This document shows positions 52,679-64,000 of a stretch of 64,000 nt of DNA, one piece after another. Position numbers and translations under genes: made by a program. Each line of letters starts with the position of its first letter. Position 1 is the stretch's first letter. The stretch spans positions 48,428-112,427 of the forward strand of contig CANBWO010000001.1 in the NCBI GenBank assembly GCA_947373155.1. Reading direction: 5' to 3'. The stretch is from Microbacteriaceae bacterium (GTDB lineage: Bacteria > Actinomycetota > Actinomycetes > Actinomycetales > Microbacteriaceae). The notes beneath the pieces are model-generated. The model was not told where the DNA came from. It ran no database searches and worked only from the letters and a program-made list of their open reading frames with translations.

Positions 52679-53495
52679 GTTCCACCAGCTCTCGGGCAAC
52701 CAAGCGGTATGCCTCCGCGGCCTCAGAAGTCGGCGCAAAGACGGTGATTGGTACCGCAGCCACGGTGGCGTCTGGGAATTTGACGGTTCGGTTAATTACG
52801 CTAGCGAAAATCTTGTCGCCAAAGGCCTCGTGCAAACGCTCCAAAACCTCGCGACTGTGAAGAGTGCGTGGGTCGTACATGGTTGCCAAAATGCCGTCTA
52901 CCTGAAGTGCCTCGTTGGTGCTTTCGCGAACTTTGCCAATGATGTCCATTAGCAACGCCACACCGCGAAGCGCAAAGAACTCGGTGGCCAACGGGATAAA
53001 GACACCGTGGGCAGCAGTCAGCGCGTTCACAGTTAGAAGACCCAACGAAGGCTGGCAATCGATAATGATTACGTCGTATTCGGCGCTGACCTTTTTGAGC
53101 ACGCGGGAAAGAACTTTCTCACGCCCAACTTCGCTAACCAGCTGAACCTCCGCGGCTGAAAGGTCGATGTTGGCTGGAATTAAATCCAGATTTGGAACCA
53201 CAGTGTGCTGAATCACGTCGTGTGGATCCAGGTCACGCTTCATCAAAAGGTCGTAGATAGTGGGCTCATCCATGGCGCTGATTCCAAGACCAACACTGAG
53301 TGCACCTTGGGGATCGAAGTCAACCAATAGAACTTTGCGGCCATATTCGGCGAGCGCCGCGGCAATGTTAATTGTGCTGGTGGTCTTGCCCACACCGCCT
53401 TTTTGATTGCACATGGCAATAATGCGCGCCGGACCGTGAGAAGCCAGAGGGGCTGGTACAGCAAAAGTCTTTGCGGATGCGTTTGCGCTGGCCAT
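52662..53495 (-). CDS. ParA (Soj)-family ATPase linked to scpAB
   Basis: Chromosome-partition type ATPase, 277 aa, with the deviant Walker A loop NQKGGVGKTTSTINIAAALA (30-49), VDFDPQGALSVGLGI, and Walker B IIDCQPSLGLLTVNALTAA. It corresponds to Rv1708, not to the parA next to the origin, since no parB follows; scpA follows instead. A role in nucleoid organisation with SMC is inferred from context. GGGAGG lies five bases before ATG 53495 and TAGGCT further upstream is a possible -10. Confidence 0.92.
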   Translation of the reverse strand: MASANASAKTFAVPAPLASHGPARIIAMCNQKGGVGKTTSTINIAAALAEYGRKVLLVDFDPQGALSVGLGISAMDEPTIYDLLMKRDLDPHDVIQHTVVPNLDLIPANIDLSAAEVQLVSEVGREKVLSRVLKKVSAEYDVIIIDCQPSLGLLTVNALTAAHGVFIPLATEFFALRGVALLMDIIGKVRESTNEALQVDGILATMYDPRTLHSREVLERLHEAFGDKIFASVINRTVKFPDATVAAVPITVFAPTSEAAEAYRLVARELVERGCTP

Positions 53496-53563
53496 TGGAT
53501 CCTCCCGGATGCGGTCTGTGGTTCAGTTATTAGCCTAGCGTTCACGCGGCCAAAATAGTGACA

Positions 53564-54499
53564 CTAGCCTCTGGCTCTCGGGTGGGCTAGCGCATAGGTT
53601 TCGCGCAGCGAATCAACGGTGACCAAGGTGTAAATCTGCGTGGTCGCCACCGATGAATGGCCCAACAACTCCTGGACCACTCGCACATCGGCTCCACCTT
53701 CCAAAAGATGGGTGGCAAAACTGTGCCTTAGGGTGTGGGGTGAGATCTCCACGCCGAGTTCGGCCGCTTCGGCCGCATCGCTGATTACCTGCCAAACACT
53801 TTGCCTACTAAGCCTGGTTCCGCGCTGATTCAAGAACACGGATGGGGTTCCCCTGCCCTTGGCAACCAACAACGGGCGGGTCCTAACCAGATAGTTTTGC
53901 AGGGCGCGTTGGGCATACCTGCCCACGGGAACGATTCGCTCCTTGGACCCCTTGCCAAATAGTCGAATCATGGTTGGATCCAGCAGGTCATCGATGTCTA
54001 AATTCGTGATCTCAGAAACACGAGCACCGGTGGCATAAAGCAATTCCAGAATCGCTCGATCGCGCAAGAGTATTGGGTCTGGTTGGGCGTTTGATTCGTC
54101 GAAGGGTTCTGGGCCAGAAGCGTTCAATAGGGTCACCACTTGGTCAACGCTGATTGCTTTTGGTAGTCGCTTGGCAGCCTTTGGTGGTTGGACCTTGTGA
54201 GCGTTGTCCGCTCCAATCAGGCCTTCGATTAGTAGGTATTTGTGCCAGCCACGCACTCCAGCCAAAAGACGCGCCACCGAACTTGCTTTTTTGGTTAGAG
54301 CCGCTTGCTCTACAAAGGCTTCCACGGTGAGCTCGGTGATTTGGTCAATCGAATCGATTCCCTGTTGCCGCAAAAAAACCAGGTACTCCCCCAGGTCACG
54401 GTTGTAGGCACCCAGAGTGTTTTTGGCTAAGCCGCGTTCCAGACTTAGGTGTCGCAGGTAGCGATCCACCAACAGTTCCAAGTCGTTTCGCGAGCCCAT
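53564..54499 (-). CDS. xerD: Site-specific tyrosine recombinase XerD
   Basis: Resolves chromosome dimers at dif with XerC; 311 aa. After the N-terminal SAM-like core-binding domain (LVDRYLRHLSLERGLAKNTL), the catalytic domain shows Arg in YATGARVSEITNLDI, HTLRHSFATHLLEGGADVRV with His and Arg, LGHSSVATTQIYT with the nucleophile Tyr, and ends DSLRETYALAHPRARG, the XerD-type tail. It is part of the nudix-xerD-parA-scpAB series (Rv1700-Rv1710). ATG 54499 is nine bases past the nudix gene stop. Confidence 0.95.
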   Translation of the reverse strand: MGSRNDLELLVDRYLRHLSLERGLAKNTLGAYNRDLGEYLVFLRQQGIDSIDQITELTVEAFVEQAALTKKASSVARLLAGVRGWHKYLLIEGLIGADNAHKVQPPKAAKRLPKAISVDQVVTLLNASGPEPFDESNAQPDPILLRDRAILELLYATGARVSEITNLDIDDLLDPTMIRLFGKGSKERIVPVGRYAQRALQNYLVRTRPLLVAKGRGTPSVFLNQRGTRLSRQSVWQVISDAAEAAELGVEISPHTLRHSFATHLLEGGADVRVVQELLGHSSVATTQIYTLVTVDSLRETYALAHPRARG

Positions 54500-54508
54500 G
54501 TGGCAAGC

Positions 54509-56780
<2,272 letters not shown>

Positions 56781-56825
56781 TCAACCGCGTGTCGGCTCAG
56801 ATTGGTCAGATTATTTTGCGCAATT

Positions 56826-58538
56826 TTAGGAGTGCGGCCACTGCTGCTTTGCCAGCTGCCAAAGTTCTGCGGCGTGTGCTCTAGCCAACTCGCTATCGCT
56901 CATACCGGAGAGCATTCGCGCCAACTCTTCTACGCGTGCCACTTCGGTCAGGTTAACCACATCGCTGGAGGTGAACTCATTGGCATGTGTTTTGAGCACC
57001 CTGAGGTGTGTGTTGCTAAACGCCGCTACCTGAGCCAAGTGGGTTACCACAATCACCTGCGCCTGCTGCGCTAGGCGAGCCAGCCGCTTGCCAATTTCTA
57101 TGGCAGCCGCACCGCCAACGCCCGCGTCAACTTCGTCGAAAATAAAGGTTGGGTTGCTCTTGGTTTTAGCCAACACAACTTCTATGGCCAACATGATGCG
57201 GCTGAGCTCTCCTCCGCTGGCACCCTTGCCCAGCGGACGTGGCTCGGCGCCTTGATAAGAGCTAAGCAGAATCGCAATGTTGTCGGCTCCGTATAGCCCC
57301 AGTTCAACCGGAGTAACTTCAACCACCAGAGTCGAACCCGGCATGGCGAGGGCATTTAGCTCTTCTGTTACTTGCTCAGCCAAACTTTGGGCTGCGTTAG
57401 ATCTCAACTCAGTAATCACGCGGGCATCGGCCACAAGGGCTTCGTGCATCAGATCCACCTTGGATTGCAGCTCGCTGACCTGATCCTCGCTCGAGTCCAG
57501 ATCTAGCAGGCGAAGTGAGGCCTTTTCGCGGTAGGTGATTACTTCGTCGAGCGACGGCCCAAATCTACGCATCAGACCAATCAGAACTGACCTTCGAGCC
57601 TGAACCTCGTCGAGGCTGCGCTCACCATCAACTTCTAAAGAAGCCAACAACGATGCAATCTGTCCGGCCGCTTCTCTGGCCTGGATGCCAAGTTCTTTGA
57701 GTTGAGCCACGAGCGGTTCCATTCGCGCATCAAACTGCGAGCCCGACTCGAGCGACTTGCGCGCTTGGCTCAGGAGGCCCAGCACGTCTTGCACGTCGCC
57801 AACTGACTCCGACGAGAGTGCTTCGTGTGCACCTGCCGCAGCGCTGCGGATTGCCTCCGAGTTATTCAATCGCTCCGCAATGGCGGCAAGCTCTTGGTCT
57901 TCGCCTGGTTGAGGGTTGGCTTGATCCAACTCGGAAAGTTCGATGCGCAGTTCTTGCGCCTCTTTTACCCGACTGCTCGCCTGAGCTTTCAAGTCTAGAA
58001 GACGGTCCTGGGCGGACTTCCAGAGAGAGAAATTTTCTTGGTAGCGAACCAGCGCCTGCGCCAAATCTGCGCCAGCGAAAGCATCCAACGCCTCGCGCTG
58101 AGCCGAGGGGCTCTTTAGGCGCATCTGCTCCGACTGCCCGTGCACCACAACAAGTTTTTCGCCTAACTCGGTTAGCAAACCGGCCGGAACCGGGCGAGCG
58201 TTGATGCTGGCTCGTGACTTTCCGTCTGCCGAGACGGTTCGGCTGATTATGAGCTCCGATGGCTCGTAGTCCACATCGGCTTCGCCGAGCCTTTCGGCAA
58301 CCTGGGCGCTCGCCTTTGAATTTGGGTCTAGCTTCCAAAGCCCGTGAACCTGGGCTTGTTCCTGGCCACGACGCACTGACGCGCTGTCGGCACGGTCGCC
58401 TAGTAGAAGTCCCAGGGCCGTCAAAATCATGGTTTTACCGGCGCCAGTTTCACCGGTTAGCGCGGTAAAACCCGGCCCTATTTGAAGTCGAGCCTCACCA
58501 ATGACACCGAGGTCGCGGATGACAATTTCTTCGATCAA
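56826..58538 (-). CDS. recN: DNA repair protein RecN
   Basis: SMC-like ATPase acting early in double-strand break repair; 570 aa. Walker A GETGAGKT is at 29-36, a long coiled-coil middle part runs to about 450, and the C-terminal half has the ABC signature GASGGELSRIMLAIEVVLA with FIFDEVDAGVGGAAAIEIG. It begins with TTG at 58538, which overlaps the nadK stop as TTGA; the resulting N-terminus (Met-Ile-x-Glu-Ile) aligns with other RecN proteins. Neighbours tlyA-nadK-recN match Rv1694-Rv1696. Confidence 0.96.
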   Translation of the reverse strand: MIEEIVIRDLGVIGEARLQIGPGFTALTGETGAGKTMILTALGLLLGDRADSASVRRGQEQAQVHGLWKLDPNSKASAQVAERLGEADVDYEPSELIISRTVSADGKSRASINARPVPAGLLTELGEKLVVVHGQSEQMRLKSPSAQREALDAFAGADLAQALVRYQENFSLWKSAQDRLLDLKAQASSRVKEAQELRIELSELDQANPQPGEDQELAAIAERLNNSEAIRSAAAGAHEALSSESVGDVQDVLGLLSQARKSLESGSQFDARMEPLVAQLKELGIQAREAAGQIASLLASLEVDGERSLDEVQARRSVLIGLMRRFGPSLDEVITYREKASLRLLDLDSSEDQVSELQSKVDLMHEALVADARVITELRSNAAQSLAEQVTEELNALAMPGSTLVVEVTPVELGLYGADNIAILLSSYQGAEPRPLGKGASGGELSRIMLAIEVVLAKTKSNPTFIFDEVDAGVGGAAAIEIGKRLARLAQQAQVIVVTHLAQVAAFSNTHLRVLKTHANEFTSSDVVNLTEVARVEELARMLSGMSDSELARAHAAELWQLAKQQWPHS

Positions 58539-59485
58539 GCTTCTGAAACCCCATCATGTTCCGATTCGGGGCCGCGCCATCCGGTAACAGGGAGAGAGAA
58601 CTTCTTCACAAGTCGATCCGTAAACGGAGCTTGACGGAATCGAACCAAACGCACCGATTTCTCGGCTCGCGTTACTTCGACACGTGCTCCCTGCGGCAAA
58701 ACCTGAGTTCTGCGGCCGTCGCACCAAAGCACTCCGTTTCCGGAACTTCTTTGCAAAATTTCTACTGCCATCATCGATGATGGGCTGATAACCAGCGGGC
58801 GCGCAAAAAGAGCGTGAGCGCTCAGCGGGACCAACAACATGGCCTCAACGCTTGGCCAAACCACGGGCCCACCCGCACTGAATGCGTATGCCGTGGAACC
58901 GGTCGGGGTGCTCATGACCACTCCGTCGCAGCCAAAACTACTCAATGGGCGGCCGTCTATTTCAACGACAACCTCGATCATCTTCTCGGCAGACCCTTTT
59001 TCCACGGTGGCTTCGTTCAGCGCCCAGGTGTTGAACACTAGGTCTCTGTTTACGTACACCGATACATCTAGAGTGAGGCGCTCCACGATTTCAAAATCTT
59101 TGTCCACAACTCGTTGGACGGCCTCGGTCAGGCCTTCGCGTTCGCTTTCAGCCAGGAAGCCGACATGGCCCAGGTTGATACCTAACAGCGGAGTCGAAGA
59201 AAGGCGAACCAGTTCGGCACCTTTCAAGATGGTGCCGTCTCCGCCCAAAACTATTGCCAGCTCAAGCTCTTGAACAGAAACCTGTGATTCCAGTTGCAAC
59301 ACCTGAGCCAGAACACCCTGGTACTTGGCAGCCTGATTCCAAGCGTTGCAATCCAAGAGTTCTTGCTGAGACATAACCGGGCTGATGCCCTGAGCCAAAA
59401 GCAACGCAGCGGTTTCTATGGCGGCGGTGATTGCTTCATCGCGTCTGGTGTGAGCGACTAACAAAACTTTGCGCTCGTTGGCCAT
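58535..59485 (-). CDS. nadK: NAD kinase
   Basis: Phosphorylates NAD to NADP; 316 aa from ATG 59485 (TTAGGAG upstream). Conserved parts are AIVLGGDGTILKGAELVRLS, NLGHVGFLAESE and DGVVMSTPTGSTAYAFSAGG, then VLWCDGRRTQVLPQGARVEV. A longer frame upstream overlaps tlyA and is not supported by homology. Translationally close to tlyA (eight-base gap) and recN. Confidence 0.96.
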   Translation of the reverse strand: MANERKVLLVAHTRRDEAITAAIETAALLLAQGISPVMSQQELLDCNAWNQAAKYQGVLAQVLQLESQVSVQELELAIVLGGDGTILKGAELVRLSSTPLLGINLGHVGFLAESEREGLTEAVQRVVDKDFEIVERLTLDVSVYVNRDLVFNTWALNEATVEKGSAEKMIEVVVEIDGRPLSSFGCDGVVMSTPTGSTAYAFSAGGPVVWPSVEAMLLVPLSAHALFARPLVISPSSMMAVEILQRSSGNGVLWCDGRRTQVLPQGARVEVTRAEKSVRLVRFRQAPFTDRLVKKFSLPVTGWRGPESEHDGVSEA

Positions 59486-59493
59486 GATCACTC

Positions 59494-60321
59494 CTAACGC
59501 TCTTTGGCTAAAGATTCTATTCTCGTGTTCCATTCTGGCCGATTCTCAGGGCGAATGGCGTTTATCCACAACAGATACTCGATATTTCCATGAGTGCCAG
59601 GAAGCGACGACTTTTCTAATCCCTGAACGTACATGCCCAATCCCTCGGCGCAATCCACAACCTGCTTGATAGCTCCGGCTCGCAGCCTGTGATCGTTCAC
59701 AATTCCATGGGCGCTAAGGCTCTGCTTTCCCACTTCAAACTGCGGTTTGATTAGCAAAACATACTGTGCATTGGGGGCAATGCTCACCATCGCTGGCAGA
59801 ACCAGGGTGAGTGAAATGAAACTGAGATCAGAAACCACAACATCTATTGGGGTTTTTAAAACATCGATGGTCACGCCCAGGTCTGCGGTGGCTTCTCTGA
59901 GTGATTCTGGCGACAACTCTCGGGCGTTGAAACCCTGCAGGTTGACTACCTTGCGGTTTCTAGCCAACTCCGGCACCAATTGGCCATGGCCAACATCCAG
60001 AGCCACCACTTGCTTGGCTCCGCGCCTTAGCAGCACCTCTGTGAAACCTCCGGTGGAGGCCCCAACGTCGATGGCCAGCTTGCCCTCGATTTCTATTTCC
60101 GCAAAAACATCCAGAGCGCCCGCCAGTTTGTGCCCGGCGCGGGAAACGTAATCAATGGCCTCAAGGATTCGCAACTCGGCGTCTTCGGCAACTGTTTGCG
60201 ATGCTTTTCGGGCAACTTGCCCAGCCACAATGACTCGCTCGGCTTCAATAAGGGCGACAGCTTGGTTGCGCGAACGCGCGAGACCTCGCTCAACTAAGAC
60301 AACGTCTAGGCGGTTACTCAA
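59494..60321 (-). CDS. tlyA: TlyA family rRNA 2'-O-methyltransferase
   Basis: S4 domain plus FtsJ-like methyltransferase; in mycobacteria TlyA methylates ribose in 16S and 23S rRNA and confers capreomycin sensitivity. The 275-aa protein has RLDVVLVERGLARSRNQAVA (4-23), the SAM motif LAIDVGASTGGFTEVLLRRG, DVVVSDLSFISLTLVLPAM and LIKPQFEVGK, with the K-D-K-E pattern. It begins with TTG at 60321, and the stop of the small upstream gene lies inside its first codons (TTGAGTAA). Confidence 0.93.
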   Translation of the reverse strand: MSNRLDVVLVERGLARSRNQAVALIEAERVIVAGQVARKASQTVAEDAELRILEAIDYVSRAGHKLAGALDVFAEIEIEGKLAIDVGASTGGFTEVLLRRGAKQVVALDVGHGQLVPELARNRKVVNLQGFNARELSPESLREATADLGVTIDVLKTPIDVVVSDLSFISLTLVLPAMVSIAPNAQYVLLIKPQFEVGKQSLSAHGIVNDHRLRAGAIKQVVDCAEGLGMYVQGLEKSSLPGTHGNIEYLLWINAIRPENRPEWNTRIESLAKER

Positions 60322-60454
60322 CAGACTCAGGCGCCTCTAAAGCAGCCTCTAGCTGATCACGCAAGGCGCCAAACGCCTCTGGTTGTTCATTCAAATCTAG
60401 GTCGGCGATTCTGCCAAGTTCGGCCTCGACCGACTCTCTTAGGTTTTCGCTCAT
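60314..60454 (-). CDS. Small conserved acidic protein (46 aa) between the phosphatase and tlyA
   Basis: ATG 60454 to TAA 60314 encodes a 46-residue, Glu/Leu-rich helical protein starting MSENLRESVEAELGRI and ending in acidic residues. A similarly small gene (Rv1693) lies at the same place in M. tuberculosis. TACAAT seven bases before the ATG suggests a leaderless promoter. The end overlaps tlyA by eight bases. Function unknown. Confidence 0.8.
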   Translation of the reverse strand: MSENLRESVEAELGRIADLDLNEQPEAFGALRDQLEAALEAPESVE

Positions 60455-60461
60455 AGGTTCT

Positions 60462-60467
60462 ATTGTA
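60462..60467 (-). promoter_or_regulatory. -10 element of a leaderless promoter for the 46-aa gene and tlyA series
   Basis: TACAAT on the minus strand lies seven bases before ATG 60454, with no Shine-Dalgarno. It could start the 46aa-tlyA-nadK-recN transcript. Confidence 0.5.
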
Positions 60468-60489
60468 AAGTGCGCAGAACGCCCGAAGG

Positions 60490-61476
60490 CTAGAGATACA
60501 GAGCTGGCTCAACATCTAAAGCATGGATGGGCAACCCACAGTTATAAATGACTGCACAGGCAGCTCGAAGGGCATCGATGCTTTTTGGTTCGCCATCGAC
60601 CACACGTACCTTGTTGCCCAACAACTCCACCAAAACTTTGCCACTTTTGTAACCGCGCTTGGTCTGCTTGAGTTCAGGGTATTTTTCTAGCAAAACCCGA
60701 GTTGATTCAACTATGTAGGTGGGGCGACCCTCCGGCTTGATACCGAGGACTTCCTTGCGTGTGCTCACGCCTGTTAGAACCAAAACCGAATCCATACCGG
60801 CGCGATTGGCTCCGGTTATGTCGGTGTCGATTCTGTCGCCGATAAATAGTGGACGCTGAGCTTCAGTTCTTTGAACCGCAGAATGATAGATGGCAGGTTC
60901 GGGTTTGCCGGCAACAGGGGGAAGTATTCCAGTTGCGGTATGTACGGCAGAAACCAGGGTTCCATTGCCAGGAGCTAAACCTTTTTCCTGAGGCAAAGTC
61001 CAGTCTTGATTGGTGGCTACCCACTTGGCCCCGGCTTGAATAGAGAACGAGGCCTCAGCCAAATCGCGCCAAGAAACGTCTGGCGCGAAACCTTGGATTA
61101 CACCGGCCGGAAGGTCATCGCTGGAATCAACCAGTTCGAAGCCAGCGGTGGTAACGGCGTAGCGGAGGCCTTCTCCTCCAACTACCAAAACCTTTGCCCC
61201 GGGAGCAATCAGGGTAGCTAGCAGTTCAACACCAGTCTGAGCCGAACCAACAACCTGATCGGCCGACGCATTTACTCCAAACCCAACCAGTTGATCAGCG
61301 ATGGTTTCCGGGCGTCGCGAAGAGTTGTTGGTCACATAAGCGATTTTCACTCCCGCTGCCTGAAGTTCATTTATTACTTCGGGCGCAGGTTGAATGGCGT
61401 TTTTACCCTCGTAAATCACGCCATCGAGGTCGGCAAGCAGGGTGTCGTACTTGCCCCAAATGAGACTACTCTTCAC
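60490..61476 (-). CDS. HAD-superfamily phosphatase (glycerol-3-phosphate phosphatase type)
   Basis: NagD-like HAD phosphatase, 328 aa, at the position of Rv1692, which was shown to dephosphorylate glycerol-3-phosphate. Motif I is LLADLDGVIYEGK (Asp16, Asp18), motif II TNNSSRRPETI, the motif IV region PLFIGDRIDTDITGANRAGM, and a C-terminal extension of about 70 residues as in the mycobacterial enzyme. I chose GTG 61476, preceded by GGAAG; a far longer frame upstream is an artefact of the neighbour's repeats. It overlaps that neighbour by 11 bases. Confidence 0.9.
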   Translation of the reverse strand: MKSSLIWGKYDTLLADLDGVIYEGKNAIQPAPEVINELQAAGVKIAYVTNNSSRRPETIADQLVGFGVNASADQVVGSAQTGVELLATLIAPGAKVLVVGGEGLRYAVTTAGFELVDSSDDLPAGVIQGFAPDVSWRDLAEASFSIQAGAKWVATNQDWTLPQEKGLAPGNGTLVSAVHTATGILPPVAGKPEPAIYHSAVQRTEAQRPLFIGDRIDTDITGANRAGMDSVLVLTGVSTRKEVLGIKPEGRPTYIVESTRVLLEKYPELKQTKRGYKSGKVLVELLGNKVRVVDGEPKSIDALRAACAVIYNCGLPIHALDVEPALYL

Positions 61477-62818
61477 GTTTCTTCCAGCTTGGACGATCGC
61501 CGTCTTGGGTTGGCTCAGGTGCGGAAACTCCGAAATCAAAGATTTCGCCGCCCTTTTCATTGCGGCGAATGCCCGACTCCCTCGGTTCGCGACGTGGCGC
61601 GCCATCTCGGGAACCCCCATCGCGACGCGGAGCTGAGTCGCGGCGAGGTCCACCATCACGGGAGCCACCATCACGGCGAGGTCCCGAATCCCTCGAACCG
61701 TTGTCGCGGCGCGGTCCCGAATCGCGCGATTCGCGACGAGGAGCGAAATCTCTGCGCTCGTCGGACCGAGCGCCGTCTCTGGAACCAGTGCGGTCAGGAC
61801 GAGATTCGTATGGCTCAGGGATAACGATTTCCTCGACAATAGAGACTGTCTCCACTGCCGGAGCGTTCTTGGCAGTTAGGGCTTGGTCTGCTCGTTCGGC
61901 TAGGTTGAACCAGTGCTCTGATTCAGCAGTGCGGCCGAGGATCTCTAGAGTGTCTCCGTAAGCACGGAAAAGTTGCGGCGAGTATTCGAAAACACTCGAC
62001 GGGTTTAGTTCAGGTATTTCAAGCTCCGCTAGTGCCAGGGCGTTTTCACCAAGATCAAGGCGCGCACCACTCATTGCAATTGCAAGATTGGCGCGCACTC
62101 CTGGCTCTAGTTCCTCACGAGGAACGCTACGACCGAGTTCAAGCGCCCGTTCCGGACGACCCATTCCTCGTTCGCTGTCTACCATGATGGGGAGTTGATC
62201 GTTCTTTCCGCTCAATCGGCGATAAGTTTGCATTTCGCGAAGGGCAAGTGCGAAATCGCCTATTGTGTAGGCGGTGAGGCCAACGGTCTCGCGCACAATC
62301 GCGATACGCCCGGCACGATCGGCAGCCGCCAAGGCGTGCTGGTGCGCTAGCTCTGGGTCGGCTTCGATTAGGAGCTTGACCATTGCAAGATGGCGCGCTA
62401 CTCGCTCTTGGTTTTCTGGCGAAAGCGTCTTCATTTGAACCCGAACCATCAAATCCAAGTCTTCCTCGGTAATTTCCTCGGGAATCATTGGGCTTTTGGT
62501 GCGCTCTGGGTCGCGCGGACGCTCGACACGGGTTTGCCATTCAGGGCGTGGCTTACCTTCGCGCTCATCACCGGCACGACCTGGACGGTCCTGCTTTGGA
62601 TAAGGCGATGGGCGTCGCTCGGAACCAGCGTCATTGCTGCGGCGACGTTCGTTTCCAGCGCCATCCTGGCGCGGTCGATCGCTACCCGGACGGTCAAAGC
62701 TACGCTTTGGGCGGTCTGAACGAGCCCCGCCGCGTGAATCAGAGCCCTCAGGGCCCTTTTTCCAAGCTGGTCGGTCTGATGATGAACGCTCAGGGCGCTC
62801 TTCGTTATTCTCTGACAC
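61466..62818 (-). CDS. Helical-repeat protein with Arg/Gly/Asp-rich low-complexity ends
   Basis: 450 aa; at the position of Rv1691. The first 110 residues and the last 85 are disordered and rich in Arg, Asp, Gly, Ser and Pro, with 11-residue near-repeats such as GGSRDGGPRRD at the C-terminal side. The middle (about 115-320) is a helical, TPR-like domain (e.g. VRVQMKTLSPENQERVARHL, FALALREMQTYRRLSGK). GTG 62818 has GGAGG upstream and TACAAT at 62836-62841 as a possible -10. It is the first gene after the rRNA operon terminator. The low-complexity arms suggest RNA binding or condensate formation, but that is inference. Confidence 0.85.
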   Translation of the reverse strand: MSENNEERPERSSSDRPAWKKGPEGSDSRGGARSDRPKRSFDRPGSDRPRQDGAGNERRRSNDAGSERRPSPYPKQDRPGRAGDEREGKPRPEWQTRVERPRDPERTKSPMIPEEITEEDLDLMVRVQMKTLSPENQERVARHLAMVKLLIEADPELAHQHALAAADRAGRIAIVRETVGLTAYTIGDFALALREMQTYRRLSGKNDQLPIMVDSERGMGRPERALELGRSVPREELEPGVRANLAIAMSGARLDLGENALALAELEIPELNPSSVFEYSPQLFRAYGDTLEILGRTAESEHWFNLAERADQALTAKNAPAVETVSIVEEIVIPEPYESRPDRTGSRDGARSDERRDFAPRRESRDSGPRRDNGSRDSGPRRDGGSRDGGPRRDSAPRRDGGSRDGAPRREPRESGIRRNEKGGEIFDFGVSAPEPTQDGDRPSWKKREE

Positions 62819-62849
62819 GAATTCCTCCAGTTGAAATTGTAGTTAAAGC

Positions 62850-62880
62850 AGAAATGGCCACCCATAAGGTGGCCATTTCT
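62850..62880 (-). terminator. rRNA operon terminator
   Basis: AGAAATGGCCACC (62850-62862) and GGTGGCCATTTCT (62868-62880) form a perfect 13-bp stem with a five-base loop, nine bases after the 5S end. On the minus strand it is followed by GCTTTAAC, a weak T-run. It ends the rRNA transcript. Confidence 0.85.
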
Positions 62881-62888
62881 TTAAATTA

Positions 62889-63006
62889 AGTCCGGCGGTG
62901 TCCTACTCTCCCACAAGGTCCCCCTTGCAGTACCATCGGCGCAGAAGGTCTTAGCTTCCGGGTTCGGAATGTAACCGGGCGTTTCCCCTTCGCTATGGCC
63001 GCCGAA
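62889..63006 (-). rRNA. rrf: 5S ribosomal RNA
   Basis: The minus strand reads GGCGGCCATAGCGAAGGGG at the start, ACATTCCGAACCCGGAAGC in the middle and GTAGGACACCGCCGGA at the end, the standard 5S pattern, about 118 bases. Ends are approximate. Spacer 63007-63109 separates it from the 23S gene; I see no tRNA in that spacer. Confidence 0.95.
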
Positions 63007-63109
63007 ACACTATTGAGATAGTGAATCGATGCACTTAGTTAAGTGATTTATTTCGATTCCCGAACATACCTCGGGAACCACATAGTGGACGCAAGCAAAA
63101 GAATAATCA

Positions 63110-64000
<891 letters not shown>

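Noticed and set aside
52679..52738. Longer N-terminus for ScpA
   Set aside because: It lies inside parA in another frame and lacks similarity; GTG 52678 gives the usual length.
53564..54499. Integrase of a mobile element
   Set aside because: The tyrosine recombinase is XerD in its standard chromosomal neighbourhood, with no attachment sites or phage genes.
61560..61770. Possible CRISPR-like or satellite repeat
   Set aside because: The repeats are imperfect, have no spacers, and encode an in-frame low-complexity protein tail.
61477..61839. N-terminal extension of the HAD phosphatase
   Set aside because: It reads the neighbour's Arg/Gly/Asp repeat region in another frame; the HAD motif I starts right after GTG 61476, which has its own Shine-Dalgarno.

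Overview
The window reads as a stretch of core chromosome from a small-genome actinobacterium, most likely Microbacteriaceae or a close relative. Support comes from the Wag31/DivIVA-SepF-YggT division block, a PASTA-domain Ser/Thr kinase next to an Rv2175c-type DNA-binding protein, a GarA-type FHA protein beside an FtsR-type MerR regulator, class II DAHP synthase, and long colinearity with Mycobacterium tuberculosis (Rv2145c-Rv2166c, Rv2173-Rv2187, Rv1822-Rv1830 and Rv1691-Rv1713). GC looks moderate by eye and genes are tightly packed, often overlapping by 1-4 bases, as in streamlined freshwater Microbacteriaceae. The exact genus is inference.

Layout. 1-3133: class II ribonucleotide reductase nrdJ (cut by the left edge), its repressor nrdR with a clear NrdR-box pair, and hisD. 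3245-8420: a flavin reductase, dnaE and rluD. 8420-27460: lspA, wag31, yggT, sepF and yggS, then the dcw cluster ftsZ-ftsQ-murC-murG-ftsW-murD-mraY-murF-murE-ftsI-ftsL-rsmH-mraZ, all on the minus strand, with an MraZ operator and an mraW-type RNA hairpin, then a DUF3040 membrane protein. 27515-37952: polyprenyl synthase, Rv2175c-type regulator, PASTA kinase, DAHP synthase, acyltransferase, ROK glucokinase, acyl-CoA synthetase, peptide deformylase and an EspI/MinD-like ATPase. 38111-45444: pyruvate carboxylase, a solo ParA-like ATPase, a GNAT, two MerR regulators, garA and pgsA. 45634-62818: tRNA-Pro, ldh, then a long minus-strand series der-cmk-tyrA-aroH-rluB-scpB-scpA-parA-xerD-nudix-pyrG-recN-nadK-tlyA-(46 aa)-HAD phosphatase-(Arg/Gly/Asp-rich protein). 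62889-64000: the 5S and the 3' part of the 23S rRNA of an rrn operon, also on the minus strand.

The genes cover deoxynucleotide supply, replication and repair, wall synthesis and septation, chromosome segregation and condensation, aromatic amino acids, and phosphorylation control of growth (PASTA kinase and GarA). No prophage, insertion sequence, CRISPR array or secretion locus is visible.

I found no convincing wholly new system. The best leads are regulatory or variant details: the MraZ operator and mraW-type RNA, the NrdR boxes, a motif shared by the ftsZ and MerR promoters, an altered specificity motif in MurE, an orphan EspI-like ATPase, repeated TTGA start/stop coupling, a set of leaderless promoters with a TAGNCT -10 element, and a low-complexity Arg/Gly/Asp-rich protein directly downstream of the rRNA operon.
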